From Sphingomonas sp. (GTDB taxonomy: Bacteria > Pseudomonadota > Alphaproteobacteria > Sphingomonadales > Sphingomonadaceae), in assembly GCA_017418975.1 (NCBI GenBank), contig JAFOMG010000011.1:620001-684000 (forward strand): a stretch of 64,000 nt of DNA. Direction: 5' to 3'. Positions within the stretch are counted from its first letter, which is position 1, and each line of letters opens with the position of its first letter. A model generated the notes under the pieces. The model had not been told where the DNA came from. It did not search any database and saw nothing but the letters and a program-made list of their open reading frames with translations. Below are positions 18,601 through 26,219 of this stretch, piece by piece. Both the position numbers and the translations under genes were made by a program.

Positions 18601-21600
18601 TCTCGCCGCCGGCGGGGCGGGCGCGGGAACGCTCACCACCGGCGGGCTGGTCCTGTCCGCGGGCTCGGTGCTCGACATGGGGCTCGGCGCGCCGAACGTG
18701 GCGGGCGCGAGCGACCGCATCCAGGTCAACGGCAACCTCACGCTCGCCGGCACGCTGAACGTCACCGATCTCGGCGGCTTCGGCATCGGCGTCTATCGCC
18801 TGATCGACTATAGCGGCACGCTTACCAACAATGGCCTGACGATCGGCGCGCTGCCGGCGGGCGCGAACGCGCCGCACATCAACCTGCAGACCTCGGTGGG
18901 GCATCAGGTCAACCTGGTCTATGACAATATCGTCCCCGAGATTCAGTTCTGGGACGGCGCCGGCACCACCGCGAACGGCGCGGTCGGCGGCGGTTCGGGC
19001 AGCTGGACCAGCACACGCACCAACTGGACCAATGCGAACGGCACGGTGAACGACAGCTGGGGCGGCCGCTTCGCCGTGTTCCAGGGCGCGGCGGGCACCG
19101 TCACCGTCGATGGCGCGATCAGCGTGACCGGCATGCAGTTCATGACCGACGGCTATGTGATCGCGGCGGGCACGGGCAGCCTGAGCCTGGCCGATGCGCA
19201 GACCAATATCCGCGTCGATCCGGGCGTGAGCGCGACCATCGGCGCGGCGATCGGCGGCACCGGCGGGATCAGCAAGCTGGACGGCGGCACGCTGATCCTG
19301 GGCGGCGCCAACAGCTATGCGGGCGCCACCAGCATCGCCGGCGGCACGCTGCGCGCGGGCGTGGGCGGCGCGCTGCCCGCCGGCACCAACGTGACCATCG
19401 CGGCGGGCGCGACGCTCGATCTCGCCGCCTCGCAGACCGTCGCCAGCCTGGCGGGCGATGGCCGCGTGACGCTTTCGGGCGGCAGCCTCACCACCGGCGG
19501 CGGCAATGCCGACACGCGCTATGCCGGCGTGATCAGCGGCAGCGGTGGGCTCACCAAGGCGGGCGGCGGCACCTTCACCCTGGCCGGCGCGAACAGCTAT
19601 GCCGGGGCGACGACGGTTTCGGCCGGCACGCTGCGGCTCGACGGCGGCACGATCGGCAGCGGCGCGCTCAGCGTCGCGAGCGGGGCGACGCTGGACGTCA
19701 ACGGCGGCGCCGCGTCGGTCTCTGGCCTGAGCGGCGCGGGCCGCATCCTGCTCGGCAACGGCTCGCTCGCCGCGAACATCGGCACGACCAGCAGCTTCAC
19801 CGGCGTGATCAGCGGCACGGGCAGCTTCGTGAAGTCGGGCAGCGGCACGCTCACGCTCGGCGGTGCCAACACCTATTCCGGCGGCACCACGGTGACCGGC
19901 GGCACGCTGACGGCGGGCGTCGCCAATGCCTTTGGTACCGGCACGCTCACCGTGACGGCGCCGGGCGCGGTCAACCTGGCGAATTTCGCGACCACGGTGG
20001 GCGGCCTGGCCGGCGACGGCGGCATCGCGCTCGGCAGCGCGGTGCTGACCGTGAACAGCACCGGGGCCTCCGCCTATTCGGGCGTGCTCTCGGGCACCGG
20101 CCGCCTGGTCAAGTCGGGCAGCGGCACGCTGACGCTGAACGGCGCCAACACCTATACCGGCACGACGACGATCAATGACGGCCTGCTGGTGGTGAACGGC
20201 TCGCTCGCCGGATCGGTGACGATCGGCGCGACCGGCCGCATCGGCGGCTCGGGTCGGGTCGGCGCGCTCACCGTTTCCGGCATCGTGGCGCCGGGCAACT
20301 CGATCGGCACGCTGAACGTGAACGGCAGCCTGACCTTCGCGGCGGGCTCGACCTATCAGGTCGAAGTGTCGCCCACCGGGATATCGGACCAGATCATCGC
20401 CACCGGGGCGGTGACGATCAACGGCGGCGCCGTCTCGGTGCTGACCGGGGGGCAGACCAACTTCCTGCCGCTCACCACCTATACCATCCTCTCCGGATCG
20501 AGCGTGACGGGAACGTTCGGCAGCGTCGTCACCGACCTTGCGTTCCTCACGCCTTCGCTGGTCTACAACGCGGCCAGCGTGCAGCTGCGCCTGTTGCGCA
20601 ACGACGTCAGCCTGGGCGCGGTCGCGCAGACGCCGAACCAGGTGGCGGTCGCCGCGGCGGTCGGCGCGCAGAGCTCGGGCGGGGTGTTCGACGCGGTGAT
20701 CGGCCTCAACGCCGCCGATGCGCGCGGCGCCTTCGACCAGCTTTCGGGCGAAGTGTTCGCGGCGGGCATGACGGTGGCGGCACGCGACGGGCATGACGCG
20801 GCACGCGAGCTGATCGGCCGGATCGACGGGCCGCGCGGGCAGAAGCGGACGCTGTGGATGGCGGGCGATGTCGGCCAGCTCAAGGCCGGCGCGCGCGGCG
20901 GCCTGGCCGGGATCGAATCGAACCGCCGGGTGCTCTCGGGCGGCATCGAGATGACCGGCGACAATCTGCGCTATGGCTTCTCCTATCGCTATGCCAGCAA
21001 CGACATCAGCCTGGATGCCCGTGCCAGCGACGGCAAGCTGGTGAGCAACTCGGCCTTCGCCTATTTCGGCTATACGCTGCACGGCCTGCGCTTCGCCGGC
21101 GGCCTCGGCTATTCGTCCAACACCTTCTCGACCGGCCGCCGGGTGGCCTTTGGCGGCCTGGCCAACCAGCTGAGCGGCGCCGATGACGGCCATGGCTATA
21201 CTGCGTTCGGCGAGCTGGCCTATCTTGCGCCGCTGGGGAAGGACGCCCGCGTCGGCCCCTATCTGGGGGCGAGCGTGAACGCGACGACGTTCGACCGGGC
21301 GCAGGAATGGGGCGGCGCGGCGGCGCTGCTTGCCGGCAAGGCGCGGACGACCACCAGCCTGGCTAGCTACGGCCTGCGCGGCACCGCGAAGATGGGCGGC
21401 GTGACGCTGACCGGCGATGTCGGCGGCCGCTCCTATATCGACGATCCGGAGACCCGGCGGATGTTCCGGTTCATCGACACCGGCAACGGCTTCACGGCGA
21501 GCGGCGGGCAGTTCGGCAGGACCACGCTGACCGGCCGGCTGGATGCCTCGACCGATGTCGGGCGCTTCGTGCTCGGCCTGGGGGTGCGCGGCGAGACGGG

Positions 21601-21652
21601 CGGCGGCGGCTCGAGCGTCGGCGCCCGGGCCAGCGCCGGCTTCCGGTTCTGA
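15605..21652 (+). CDS. Giant autotransporter adhesin (type V secretion)
   Basis: A 2015-residue protein. Start ATG 15605 is set by GGGGAGGAA just 5'; an ATG at 15569 lacks one. Signal peptide ends at about residue 30 (PGTAFAQ). The passenger (about 30-1680) is a beta-helix built from degenerate repeats of the GSGTLTLGGANTYSG...TVTGGTL type (PATR-like). A 379-residue unit is duplicated in tandem (period 1137 bp, from about 17576 and 18713), including IQFWDG and QFMTDGYVIAAGTG in both copies. The last 300 residues form a C-terminal autotransporter beta-barrel ending in Phe (SAGFRF). The protein is cysteine-free in the parts read, as expected for exported passengers. Adhesion or biofilm function is typical of the family but not shown here. 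Confidence 0.9.
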   Translation: MTFSIRARSMRTRLLLSACFVALPGTAFAQTTVSNTRTTSVSVSGAGTVTVTSTGTITTPAGTSQAVNINGASTGTGVVVTNNGTIESTDATGAGRAINSAPAGTLDRTATIVNTGIIRANNDAIRFAEGSTGDTGPDTGVVTITNSGTIISLSQGTAFSGAAPQGIEFSLASASLVLNNQAGGAITGAQGIQSSGTTTITNAGTITGTGMLNGAASSQGEGVRGHNGGTLMLTNEATGVITGAFGVFGTGNTTIINRGTISGSANGGVSSGSSPLGREAIRINLGLNTVNSVTLAAGSTTTGASTNAVTFGGAPATNTNVTNTLTVETGATINGNLVGWNGDPVSGTTVTDILNLTGTGSQVLVNASYFEALNVQGGTWGIINSQTLANGATIAAGATLRFDDYDTSSGGSVSGTILNNGTLIYNRTRNLQTAGAISGSGGLQLVNSGNLTLTTANSYSGDTIISGTGMLRTGLLANSFSANSAVILGSGGTLDLNGVDGSGSSTLIGYNQTIGNLSGSGTVDTGRNVGATLTTGGLGGDTIFSGVVRGLNSGVAGIGGGLTKVGSGTLTLSGQNTTNGVLAVTGGGVALSGLWSGAVTMAAGTTLSGAGQVSGVLDASGATIAPGNGGVGTLTTGGLILSAGSVLNYDLAAPGTGDRIQVNGDLVLDGTLNVHDVGGFGEGVYRLINYTGALTDNGLAIGGVPAGANGGLMTIQTSVATQVNLVYGTPTAATIQFWDGTDNSGDGVAQGGSGSWTNSFPNWTDATGTNNTGWAGAFGVFGGAAGTVTVDDAILFTGAQFMTDGYVIAAGTGTLTTNTALTNIRVDPGLTATIGAAIGGTGGLIKNDAGTLILAGANGYAGATNVQGGTLVALNGGALPATSNVSVAAGATLDIRANQIVGGLNGAGSVLLGANLTTGGLGANDSFTGIASGNGGLTKSGSGTLTLGGANTYLGATQVNAGTLQLDGSVAGAVNVAGGATLSGSGSAAGVVTIADGAHLAAGGAGAGTLTTGGLVLSAGSVLDMGLGAPNVAGASDRIQVNGNLTLAGTLNVTDLGGFGIGVYRLIDYSGTLTNNGLTIGALPAGANAPHINLQTSVGHQVNLVYDNIVPEIQFWDGAGTTANGAVGGGSGSWTSTRTNWTNANGTVNDSWGGRFAVFQGAAGTVTVDGAISVTGMQFMTDGYVIAAGTGSLSLADAQTNIRVDPGVSATIGAAIGGTGGISKLDGGTLILGGANSYAGATSIAGGTLRAGVGGALPAGTNVTIAAGATLDLAASQTVASLAGDGRVTLSGGSLTTGGGNADTRYAGVISGSGGLTKAGGGTFTLAGANSYAGATTVSAGTLRLDGGTIGSGALSVASGATLDVNGGAASVSGLSGAGRILLGNGSLAANIGTTSSFTGVISGTGSFVKSGSGTLTLGGANTYSGGTTVTGGTLTAGVANAFGTGTLTVTAPGAVNLANFATTVGGLAGDGGIALGSAVLTVNSTGASAYSGVLSGTGRLVKSGSGTLTLNGANTYTGTTTINDGLLVVNGSLAGSVTIGATGRIGGSGRVGALTVSGIVAPGNSIGTLNVNGSLTFAAGSTYQVEVSPTGISDQIIATGAVTINGGAVSVLTGGQTNFLPLTTYTILSGSSVTGTFGSVVTDLAFLTPSLVYNAASVQLRLLRNDVSLGAVAQTPNQVAVAAAVGAQSSGGVFDAVIGLNAADARGAFDQLSGEVFAAGMTVAARDGHDAARELIGRIDGPRGQKRTLWMAGDVGQLKAGARGGLAGIESNRRVLSGGIEMTGDNLRYGFSYRYASNDISLDARASDGKLVSNSAFAYFGYTLHGLRFAGGLGYSSNTFSTGRRVAFGGLANQLSGADDGHGYTAFGELAYLAPLGKDARVGPYLGASVNATTFDRAQEWGGAAALLAGKARTTTSLASYGLRGTAKMGGVTLTGDVGGRSYIDDPETRRMFRFIDTGNGFTASGGQFGRTTLTGRLDASTDVGRFVLGLGVRGETGGGGSSVGARASAGFRF
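17576..19850 (+). repeat. In-frame tandem duplication of a 1137-bp segment inside the autotransporter gene
   Basis: The first unit starts at DRIQVNGDL (17576) and the second at DRIQVNGNL (18713). The encoded units align along their length without frameshift, sharing GTLNV.D.GGFG.GVYRLI.Y, IQFWDG, GSGSWT, FMTDGYVIAAGTG and NIRVDPG, but have diverged at many positions. The end of the second unit is approximate. Confidence 0.75.
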
Positions 21653-21684
21653 TCACGACAGGAGCATCAAGGAGGATGGACGTC

Positions 21685-22047
21685 ATGAAGAATGTGAAGA
21701 TCGCCGTGACCGTGGCGGCGCTGCTGGTCTCCGGCCAGGCGCTTGCCCAGAAGGCCGGCCAGACCCGCGCGGAGGCCCAGGCGGCCTCGGCCAAGAAGTT
21801 CAAGAGCCTCGACACCAATGGCGACGGCAAGGGCAGCCCGGCCGAGCTGCTCGCCTTCATGACCAAGTCGGCGGAGAAGCGTGGCGAGGCGATGGACCAG
21901 GCCAAGGTCGATCGCCGCCTGAAGCGGCTCGACACCGATGGCGACGGCTATGTCAGCGCCGCGGAGCTGGCCGCGGAGGACCTCGCCAAGTTCGACAAGG
22001 CCGATGCCAACCACAATGGCGTGATCGACGCCGACGAGGCGCCGTGA
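21685..22047 (+). CDS. Secreted EF-hand calcium-binding protein
   Basis: A 120-residue exported protein. ATG 21685 is preferred to ATG 21676 because the ribosome site GGAGG (21671-21675) would abut the latter. Signal peptide to about residue 22 (SGQALAQ). Three EF-hand loops are visible: DTNGDGKGSPAE, DTDGDGYVSAAE and DANHNGVIDADE, each with the 1,3,5,12 acidic or oxygen ligands. It starts 32 bases after the autotransporter stop and is probably co-transcribed, so it may buffer or sense Ca2+ for the exported adhesin. Confidence 0.82.
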   Translation: MKNVKIAVTVAALLVSGQALAQKAGQTRAEAQAASAKKFKSLDTNGDGKGSPAELLAFMTKSAEKRGEAMDQAKVDRRLKRLDTDGDGYVSAAELAAEDLAKFDKADANHNGVIDADEAP

Positions 22048-22051
22048 TTCC

Positions 22052-22088
22052 GTGCCTTCCCCCGGCGGGGTGTGCCGGGGGAAGGCAC
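22052..22088. terminator. Bidirectional hairpin terminator between convergent genes
   Basis: A perfect 15-bp stem (22052-22066 with 22074-22088, arm GTGCCTTCCCCCGGC) with a 7-base loop lies between the EF-hand gene and the convergent serine hydrolase gene. There is no T-run, but the place and stability fit a shared terminator. Confidence 0.7.
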
Positions 22089-22092
22089 CCGA

Positions 22093-23169
22093 CTATCGGG
22101 CCTGAAGGCGGAGCGCCGCTTCGGCGACTTCGTCCATCGTCTTCTGCGAATAGCCGGTGTTGTTGAGCACCACGACCGTGCCGCCGCCGTCGAGCCGATG
22201 GCCGAGCACCGAGCGATAGCCTTCGCGATTGCCGGTATCCCAGGCACAGCGCACCTTCTTTCCCGCGATCGCCACCTCGCGGACGCGGCCGCCGAGCGCA
22301 TAGTGATCGGACGCCACTTCGATCGTGGTGAGGGCGCGGCGCGAGCCCGGGGTGAGGAAGGAAGTGCCATAGACCTGATGGCCGAACCGCATCAGGTCGC
22401 GCCCGGTGCCGTAGAAGCCGCCGCCGGCTGCGAGATAGTCGGCGGTGGGGGAAGTCCACACGGTGGGCGGATCGAGCGTGCGATAGGAGGCCGAACCGCC
22501 GAGATGCTCGAGGCGGGTGGCGGGCAGGCGCAGCGGCGTGGTGACCAGCGCGCGGGCGAGATTCGGGAAACGCGTGCCGGACACCCTCTCCAGGATCGCC
22601 AGCACCAGGATCCAATTGGTCAGGGCATAGTCGAAGCGGGTGCCGGGCGCGAAAACCGGGTCGCCCGAGGCGAAGAGGGCAACCGCTTCGCCGGCGGGCA
22701 TGTCCTTGCCGAAGAGCTCGGGGCGGGCGCGGACCACGGCGCCGAACTGGTTGGGGATGCCGCTGCTGTTCGAGAGCAGGTGGCGCAGCGTCACCTTGGC
22801 GCCGCTGTCCTCGCGATAGGCGGGAAGATAGCGCGCGATCGGGGCATCGAGGGCGAGTTGGCCGCGTTCGACGAGCCGCATCACCATCACCGCCGTGATC
22901 CGCTTGGAGATCGAGGCGATGGCCATCGGCACGTCGAGATCGAACGGCAGGCGCTTCTCGACATTGGCGAAGCCCTGGGCGCTGCTCGCGGTCGCATGCC
23001 CCTTGCGGCCGAGCGCGACCAGGCCCCGGAAGCCCTGCTCGTCCGCCCATTTGCGCACCAGCGCGTCGAGCCCGGCCTGCTCCGCGCCGCTCCCGAGCCG
23101 CGCGGCGCGGGCGGCGACGGGCAGCAGGATCATGCCGGCCATCAGCATGCGGCGATCGATATGTTCCAC
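22093..23169 (-). CDS. Serine hydrolase of the class C beta-lactamase / D-aminopeptidase family
   Basis: A 358-residue exported hydrolase starting at GTG 23169 (GGGAG about 9 bases 5'). N-terminal signal with twin-Arg-like HIDRRMLMAG. The catalytic Ser-x-x-Lys is SISK (IASISKRI, near residue 87-90). The second motif reads FDYALTNW where the family usually has Y-S/A-N, so Leu replaces the usual Asn, with Asn two positions on. A C-terminal LGHRLDGGG stretch stands near the place of the third motif. Substrates in this family range from D-peptides to esters and cannot be told here. It is divergent from a LytTR regulator gene across a repeat-bearing region. Confidence 0.82.
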   Translation of the reverse strand: MEHIDRRMLMAGMILLPVAARAARLGSGAEQAGLDALVRKWADEQGFRGLVALGRKGHATASSAQGFANVEKRLPFDLDVPMAIASISKRITAVMVMRLVERGQLALDAPIARYLPAYREDSGAKVTLRHLLSNSSGIPNQFGAVVRARPELFGKDMPAGEAVALFASGDPVFAPGTRFDYALTNWILVLAILERVSGTRFPNLARALVTTPLRLPATRLEHLGGSASYRTLDPPTVWTSPTADYLAAGGGFYGTGRDLMRFGHQVYGTSFLTPGSRRALTTIEVASDHYALGGRVREVAIAGKKVRCAWDTGNREGYRSVLGHRLDGGGTVVVLNNTGYSQKTMDEVAEAALRLQAR

Positions 23170-23209
23170 TCTCGATACTCCCTTGGGCCCCCTTGCACGA
23201 TCCCGGCGC

Positions 23210-23310
23210 GAACGTCAGGAACGCGCAATGGGGCGTTCCTTCCATTCCTGCGATCGGCCCGGCCGTATCGCCATCGCCAATCGGTGAACGTTCGTGGCGC
23301 TCGGTGAACG
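23210..23310. promoter_or_regulatory. Repeat-rich divergent regulatory region next to the LytTR gene
   Basis: TCGGTGAACG occurs twice in direct orientation, at 23281-23290 and 23301-23310, exactly two DNA turns apart. An inverted repeat GGAACGC (23218-23224) / GCGTTCC (23233-23239) lies nearer the hydrolase gene. LytTR proteins characteristically bind pairs of direct repeats about two turns apart, so this is a good candidate site for the adjacent regulator. The second copy lies inside the first codons of that gene. Confidence 0.5.
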
Positions 23311-24682
23311 CGTTCCCGCATCGCTGATCGCGCCGTTCCTGCTGCTCGCCGGGCTGGCCGCGCTAGGGATCGCGGCCTGGCCCCGGCACATGCCGGCGCC
23401 GCAATCGGCCGCTCCCTTGTGGTGGATCTGCCCCTCGGATGCCGTGTGCGGCTGGGGGGATCCGACCGGCGTGTCGCTCGCCGCGCCGGTCACGGTGATG
23501 CGGCGGGTGGTACGGATCACGGATCCGCGGCGGGAGGAGGCGCTGGCGGTGGACGTGACGGCGATGGCGAGCGCCGAGGTGCGGTGGAACGGCACGGTGA
23601 TTGGCGCCAACGGCCGGGTCGGCCCGGATCGCGCGCACGAGGTGCCCGGCAGGTTCACCGCCAGCTTCCCCGTGCCCTGGGGGCGGCTGCGCGCGGGGGA
23701 CAATCTGGTCGAGGTGCGGCTCTCCGCGCATCATCGCTGGGTGCCGGTCGGCCGGCCGGTGCACCGGCTTGCGATCGGCCCGCCGCAGGAGCCGTTGCGC
23801 GGCGTGTTGCGGGCGTATCTGCCGACGCTGATCGCGCTCGGGCTGCTGGTGGCGATCCTGGCGCTCCACCTGCTCGCGCGGACCGGGCGCGCGCCCGCGC
23901 TGCTGGCCGGGGTCGTGCTGGTCCAGGCTATGGCCGAGGCATCGAAGCTGATGCTGACCTATGCCTATCCCTGGCAAGTGGCCCGGCTCTTCGTGGTGGC
24001 GCTGCTCGCGGGGATCGCCGCGCTGCTGCTGGCATGGATGGCGCGCGCGCTGGTGGAGCAGCGGCGGACGCGGACGGCGCTGCTGGGGATCACGGCGCTG
24101 GCGGTGGCGGCGGCGTGGCTGTTGCCGGCCTGGGATGCGAAGGCGCTATGGGCGCTGCGGGCCGGCGCGGGCGCCGCGCTGGTTGGGGCGGCCTGGGGGC
24201 AGGGGCGGATGCGCCTGGCGCTGGGCGGCTATGGCATGGCGCTGCTCTGGGCGTCGCTGGTGCCGGGGTTCCTCGATTCGGGCTATTATCTGCTGGCCGC
24301 GGCCTTTCTTGCCGCCATCGCGCTTCCCAGGCGTGCGGTTCCGGTCGAAGCGCCGGTGCCGGCCGCAGCGGCATATGTGACGCTGCCGCACGGCAATGCG
24401 CAGCATCGCATCGCGAGCGGTGACCTGCTCCATGCCCAGGCCGAGGACGATTATTGCCGGGTCCACCTCGCCGACGGGCGCAGCCTGCTGGTCACCGTCA
24501 ATCTCGGCGCGCTCGTGCGGATGGCGGTGCCGCACCTGATCCGGGTGCACCGCAGCCACGCCGTCAACGGCGCCAAGGTCGCGGTGCTGCACCGGGGCGG
24601 CCCGATCGAGCTGGTCGACGGAACCTCGATCCCGGTCGGCCGCACCTATCGCGCGGCGCTGGCGGCCTGGCGCGATCAGTAG
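23294..24682 (+). CDS. Membrane-anchored LytTR transcriptional regulator
   Basis: A 462-residue protein. An N-terminal hydrophobic segment (about 10-28) is followed by a probably periplasmic beta-rich domain (about 40-165, with GDNLVEVRLSAHHR), then about six to seven helices (170-360) and a C-terminal LytTR DNA-binding domain (about 365-460, HRIASGDLLHAQAEDDYCRVHL, then LIRVHRSHAVN). The architecture suggests one-step sensing across the membrane rather than phosphorelay: there is no receiver domain. GTG 23294 is the only usual start after the in-frame stop at 23285; no clear ribosome site is seen, so the start is uncertain. It ends overlapping the convergent gene by 7 bases. Confidence 0.8.
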   Translation: MALGERVPASLIAPFLLLAGLAALGIAAWPRHMPAPQSAAPLWWICPSDAVCGWGDPTGVSLAAPVTVMRRVVRITDPRREEALAVDVTAMASAEVRWNGTVIGANGRVGPDRAHEVPGRFTASFPVPWGRLRAGDNLVEVRLSAHHRWVPVGRPVHRLAIGPPQEPLRGVLRAYLPTLIALGLLVAILALHLLARTGRAPALLAGVVLVQAMAEASKLMLTYAYPWQVARLFVVALLAGIAALLLAWMARALVEQRRTRTALLGITALAVAAAWLLPAWDAKALWALRAGAGAALVGAAWGQGRMRLALGGYGMALLWASLVPGFLDSGYYLLAAAFLAAIALPRRAVPVEAPVPAAAAYVTLPHGNAQHRIASGDLLHAQAEDDYCRVHLADGRSLLVTVNLGALVRMAVPHLIRVHRSHAVNGAKVAVLHRGGPIELVDGTSIPVGRTYRAALAAWRDQ

Positions 24683-25644
24683 ATCGCCGGCGGGTCGCTG
24701 GCCGGGAAGGTCTCCTTCAGCGCTTCGTCCAGCTCGCGGTCGCGCCGTCGCGCCTGCGCGTCGATGGGCAGGCGGCCGGCCAGCCACAGGGCAAGGTTGC
24801 GCGCATAGTTGCGGACCGAGGCCCGTGCCTCGGGCGAAGCGGCGAGGCCGTGGCCGGGCGCTTCGGATACGAAGCTGGGGCAGCCGCTGGCGGGGTCCCA
24901 ATTATAGTCGGCGAAATGGTGGAAGGTCGATTCCGCCCAGGCGGGGCCGCCCTGCTCCGAAGGTTCGAAGGCGACGGCGATGTTGAACGCGCGCCCGCTC
25001 GCCTTGCTGGTGCCCATCGCCACCACTCGCGCCGAGGGATCGTCCGCCGGCGCGCCCACCGCGCCCTCGTGCGGATGGGCGGGCAGGAAGCGAATGAGCC
25101 CGCCCGGCGCCTCCGCGTCGCGCAGCACCGGATGGACGTCGCCCAGGATCGCGATCTCCTGGTAATCGCCGTTCGCGCCCGAATGGTAATTGGGCCAGCG
25201 GATGCCGCCGGTCTCGCGATCATCGTCGACCCGGCGGTCCTCCTCGGGATCGGGATTGTGGCTGTGGAAGAAATGCGCTGCGCCCACGCCGCCCAGCGAA
25301 CAGACCGAGCAGCCCAGGTCCATGTGATCGCGCGTCACCAGCAGCCCGCCGCCGCTCCGGCGGAAGCGGCCGATCGCTGCGCAATCCTCGGCGGTCAGCC
25401 CGTCGCCGGTATCGACCGCGAACAGCCAGAGCGCCGCATAGTCCGACCGGTCGAGCGTGGAGAGCACCGGATCGGGCGCGCCCGGGGCGGAGCGGTCGCG
25501 GGCGGTCACTTCGAAGACGGGAGCGCCATCGTCGTCGGCCAGCCCGGCCAGGTGATCGCGCAGCATCGAGAAGCGCGCGATGCTCCAATCGTCGGCGATT
25601 GGAGGAATGGTGGTCTGGAGCAGGATCTTGACTGGCGCGGACAT
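24676..25644 (-). CDS. Uncharacterised protein, glutamine-amidotransferase/ThuA-like fold, with a KETFPASDPP tail
   Basis: A 322-residue protein, probably cytoplasmic. It opens with VKILLQTTIPPIADDWSIARFSML and has LWLFAVDTGDGLTAEDCAAIGRF and GGGLLVTRDHMDLG, resembling the trehalose-utilisation/glutamine-amidotransferase-like fold. The conserved stretch GAAHFFHSHNPDP and Cys pair CSVC could bind metal. The extreme C-terminus, DEALKETFPASDPP, is a short motif I know from many small alphaproteobacterial proteins. GGGAG lies six bases 5' of ATG 25644. Function unknown. It overlaps the LytTR gene end-to-end. Confidence 0.65.
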   Translation of the reverse strand: MSAPVKILLQTTIPPIADDWSIARFSMLRDHLAGLADDDGAPVFEVTARDRSAPGAPDPVLSTLDRSDYAALWLFAVDTGDGLTAEDCAAIGRFRRSGGGLLVTRDHMDLGCSVCSLGGVGAAHFFHSHNPDPEEDRRVDDDRETGGIRWPNYHSGANGDYQEIAILGDVHPVLRDAEAPGGLIRFLPAHPHEGAVGAPADDPSARVVAMGTSKASGRAFNIAVAFEPSEQGGPAWAESTFHHFADYNWDPASGCPSFVSEAPGHGLAASPEARASVRNYARNLALWLAGRLPIDAQARRRDRELDEALKETFPASDPPAIY

Positions 25645-25711
25645 GCTGCACTCCCGAACTGCGCCTTTCCGATATCACGGCGCTTCAGGCAGCTCCAACG
25701 CTCCGAAAGGG

Positions 25712-26218
25712 CTATTTGACGCGCATCGGCAGGCCGGCGACGACGAGCATCACTTCGTCGGCGGTCGCCGCGACCGCCTGGTTGATCCGCCCCGCCGCAT
25801 CGCGGAAGCGTCGCGCCAGCGCATTGTCGGGCACGATCCCGAAGCCGGTTTCGTTGGCGACGAGGATCAGCCCCCCGTCGAAGCGCGCGATCGCCGCGCG
25901 CAGCTCGTCGGTCGCTTCCTCCATGTCGGCATCGGCGAGCAACAGGTTGCTGGCCCATAAGGTGAGGCAATCGACCAGCACCACGGCCCCGGTGCCGCTC
26001 GCGGCGTCGAGCGCCGCGGCAAGATCGCGCGGTGCGTCCACCGTCTCCCAGCGCGTGTCGCGATCGGCACGGTGCCGGGCGATGCGCTCCGCCATTTCCG
26101 CGTCCCAGGCCTCGGCGGTGGCGATGAAGACGTGGCGGCCGGCCAGCGCCTCGGCGCGCTGCTGGGCGTAGCGGCTCTTGCCCGAGCGGGCGCCGCCGAG
26201 GACGAACAACCTGGTCAT
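25712..26218 (-). CDS. cobU: Adenosylcobinamide kinase / adenosylcobinamide-phosphate guanylyltransferase
   Basis: A 168-residue bifunctional enzyme activating adenosylcobinamide with GTP to GDP-cobinamide before nucleotide-loop attachment. The P-loop GGARSGKS is at 8-15; HVFIATAEAWDAEMAERIARHR contains the guanylylated His; VLVDCLTLWASNLL and VANETGFGIVPDN are family hallmarks. ATG 26218 is one base from the cobQ stop, so it is the last gene of the second cobalamin operon. Length is typical. Confidence 0.94.
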   Translation of the reverse strand: MTRLFVLGGARSGKSRYAQQRAEALAGRHVFIATAEAWDAEMAERIARHRADRDTRWETVDAPRDLAAALDAASGTGAVVLVDCLTLWASNLLLADADMEEATDELRAAIARFDGGLILVANETGFGIVPDNALARRFRDAAGRINQAVAATADEVMLVVAGLPMRVK

Positions 26219-26219
26219 G

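Noticed and set aside
17684..21193. A 1169-codon open frame antisense to the autotransporter gene
   Set aside because: It is rich in Arg, Ala, Gly and Asp with no fold-like pattern, a typical shadow of a repetitive high-GC gene; the sense frame has signal peptide, repeats and barrel.
15605..21652. Short repeated DNA in the autotransporter as a possible CRISPR or satellite array
   Set aside because: Repeats are in frame, diverged and of protein-repeat type, with no constant repeat-spacer length and no cas genes.
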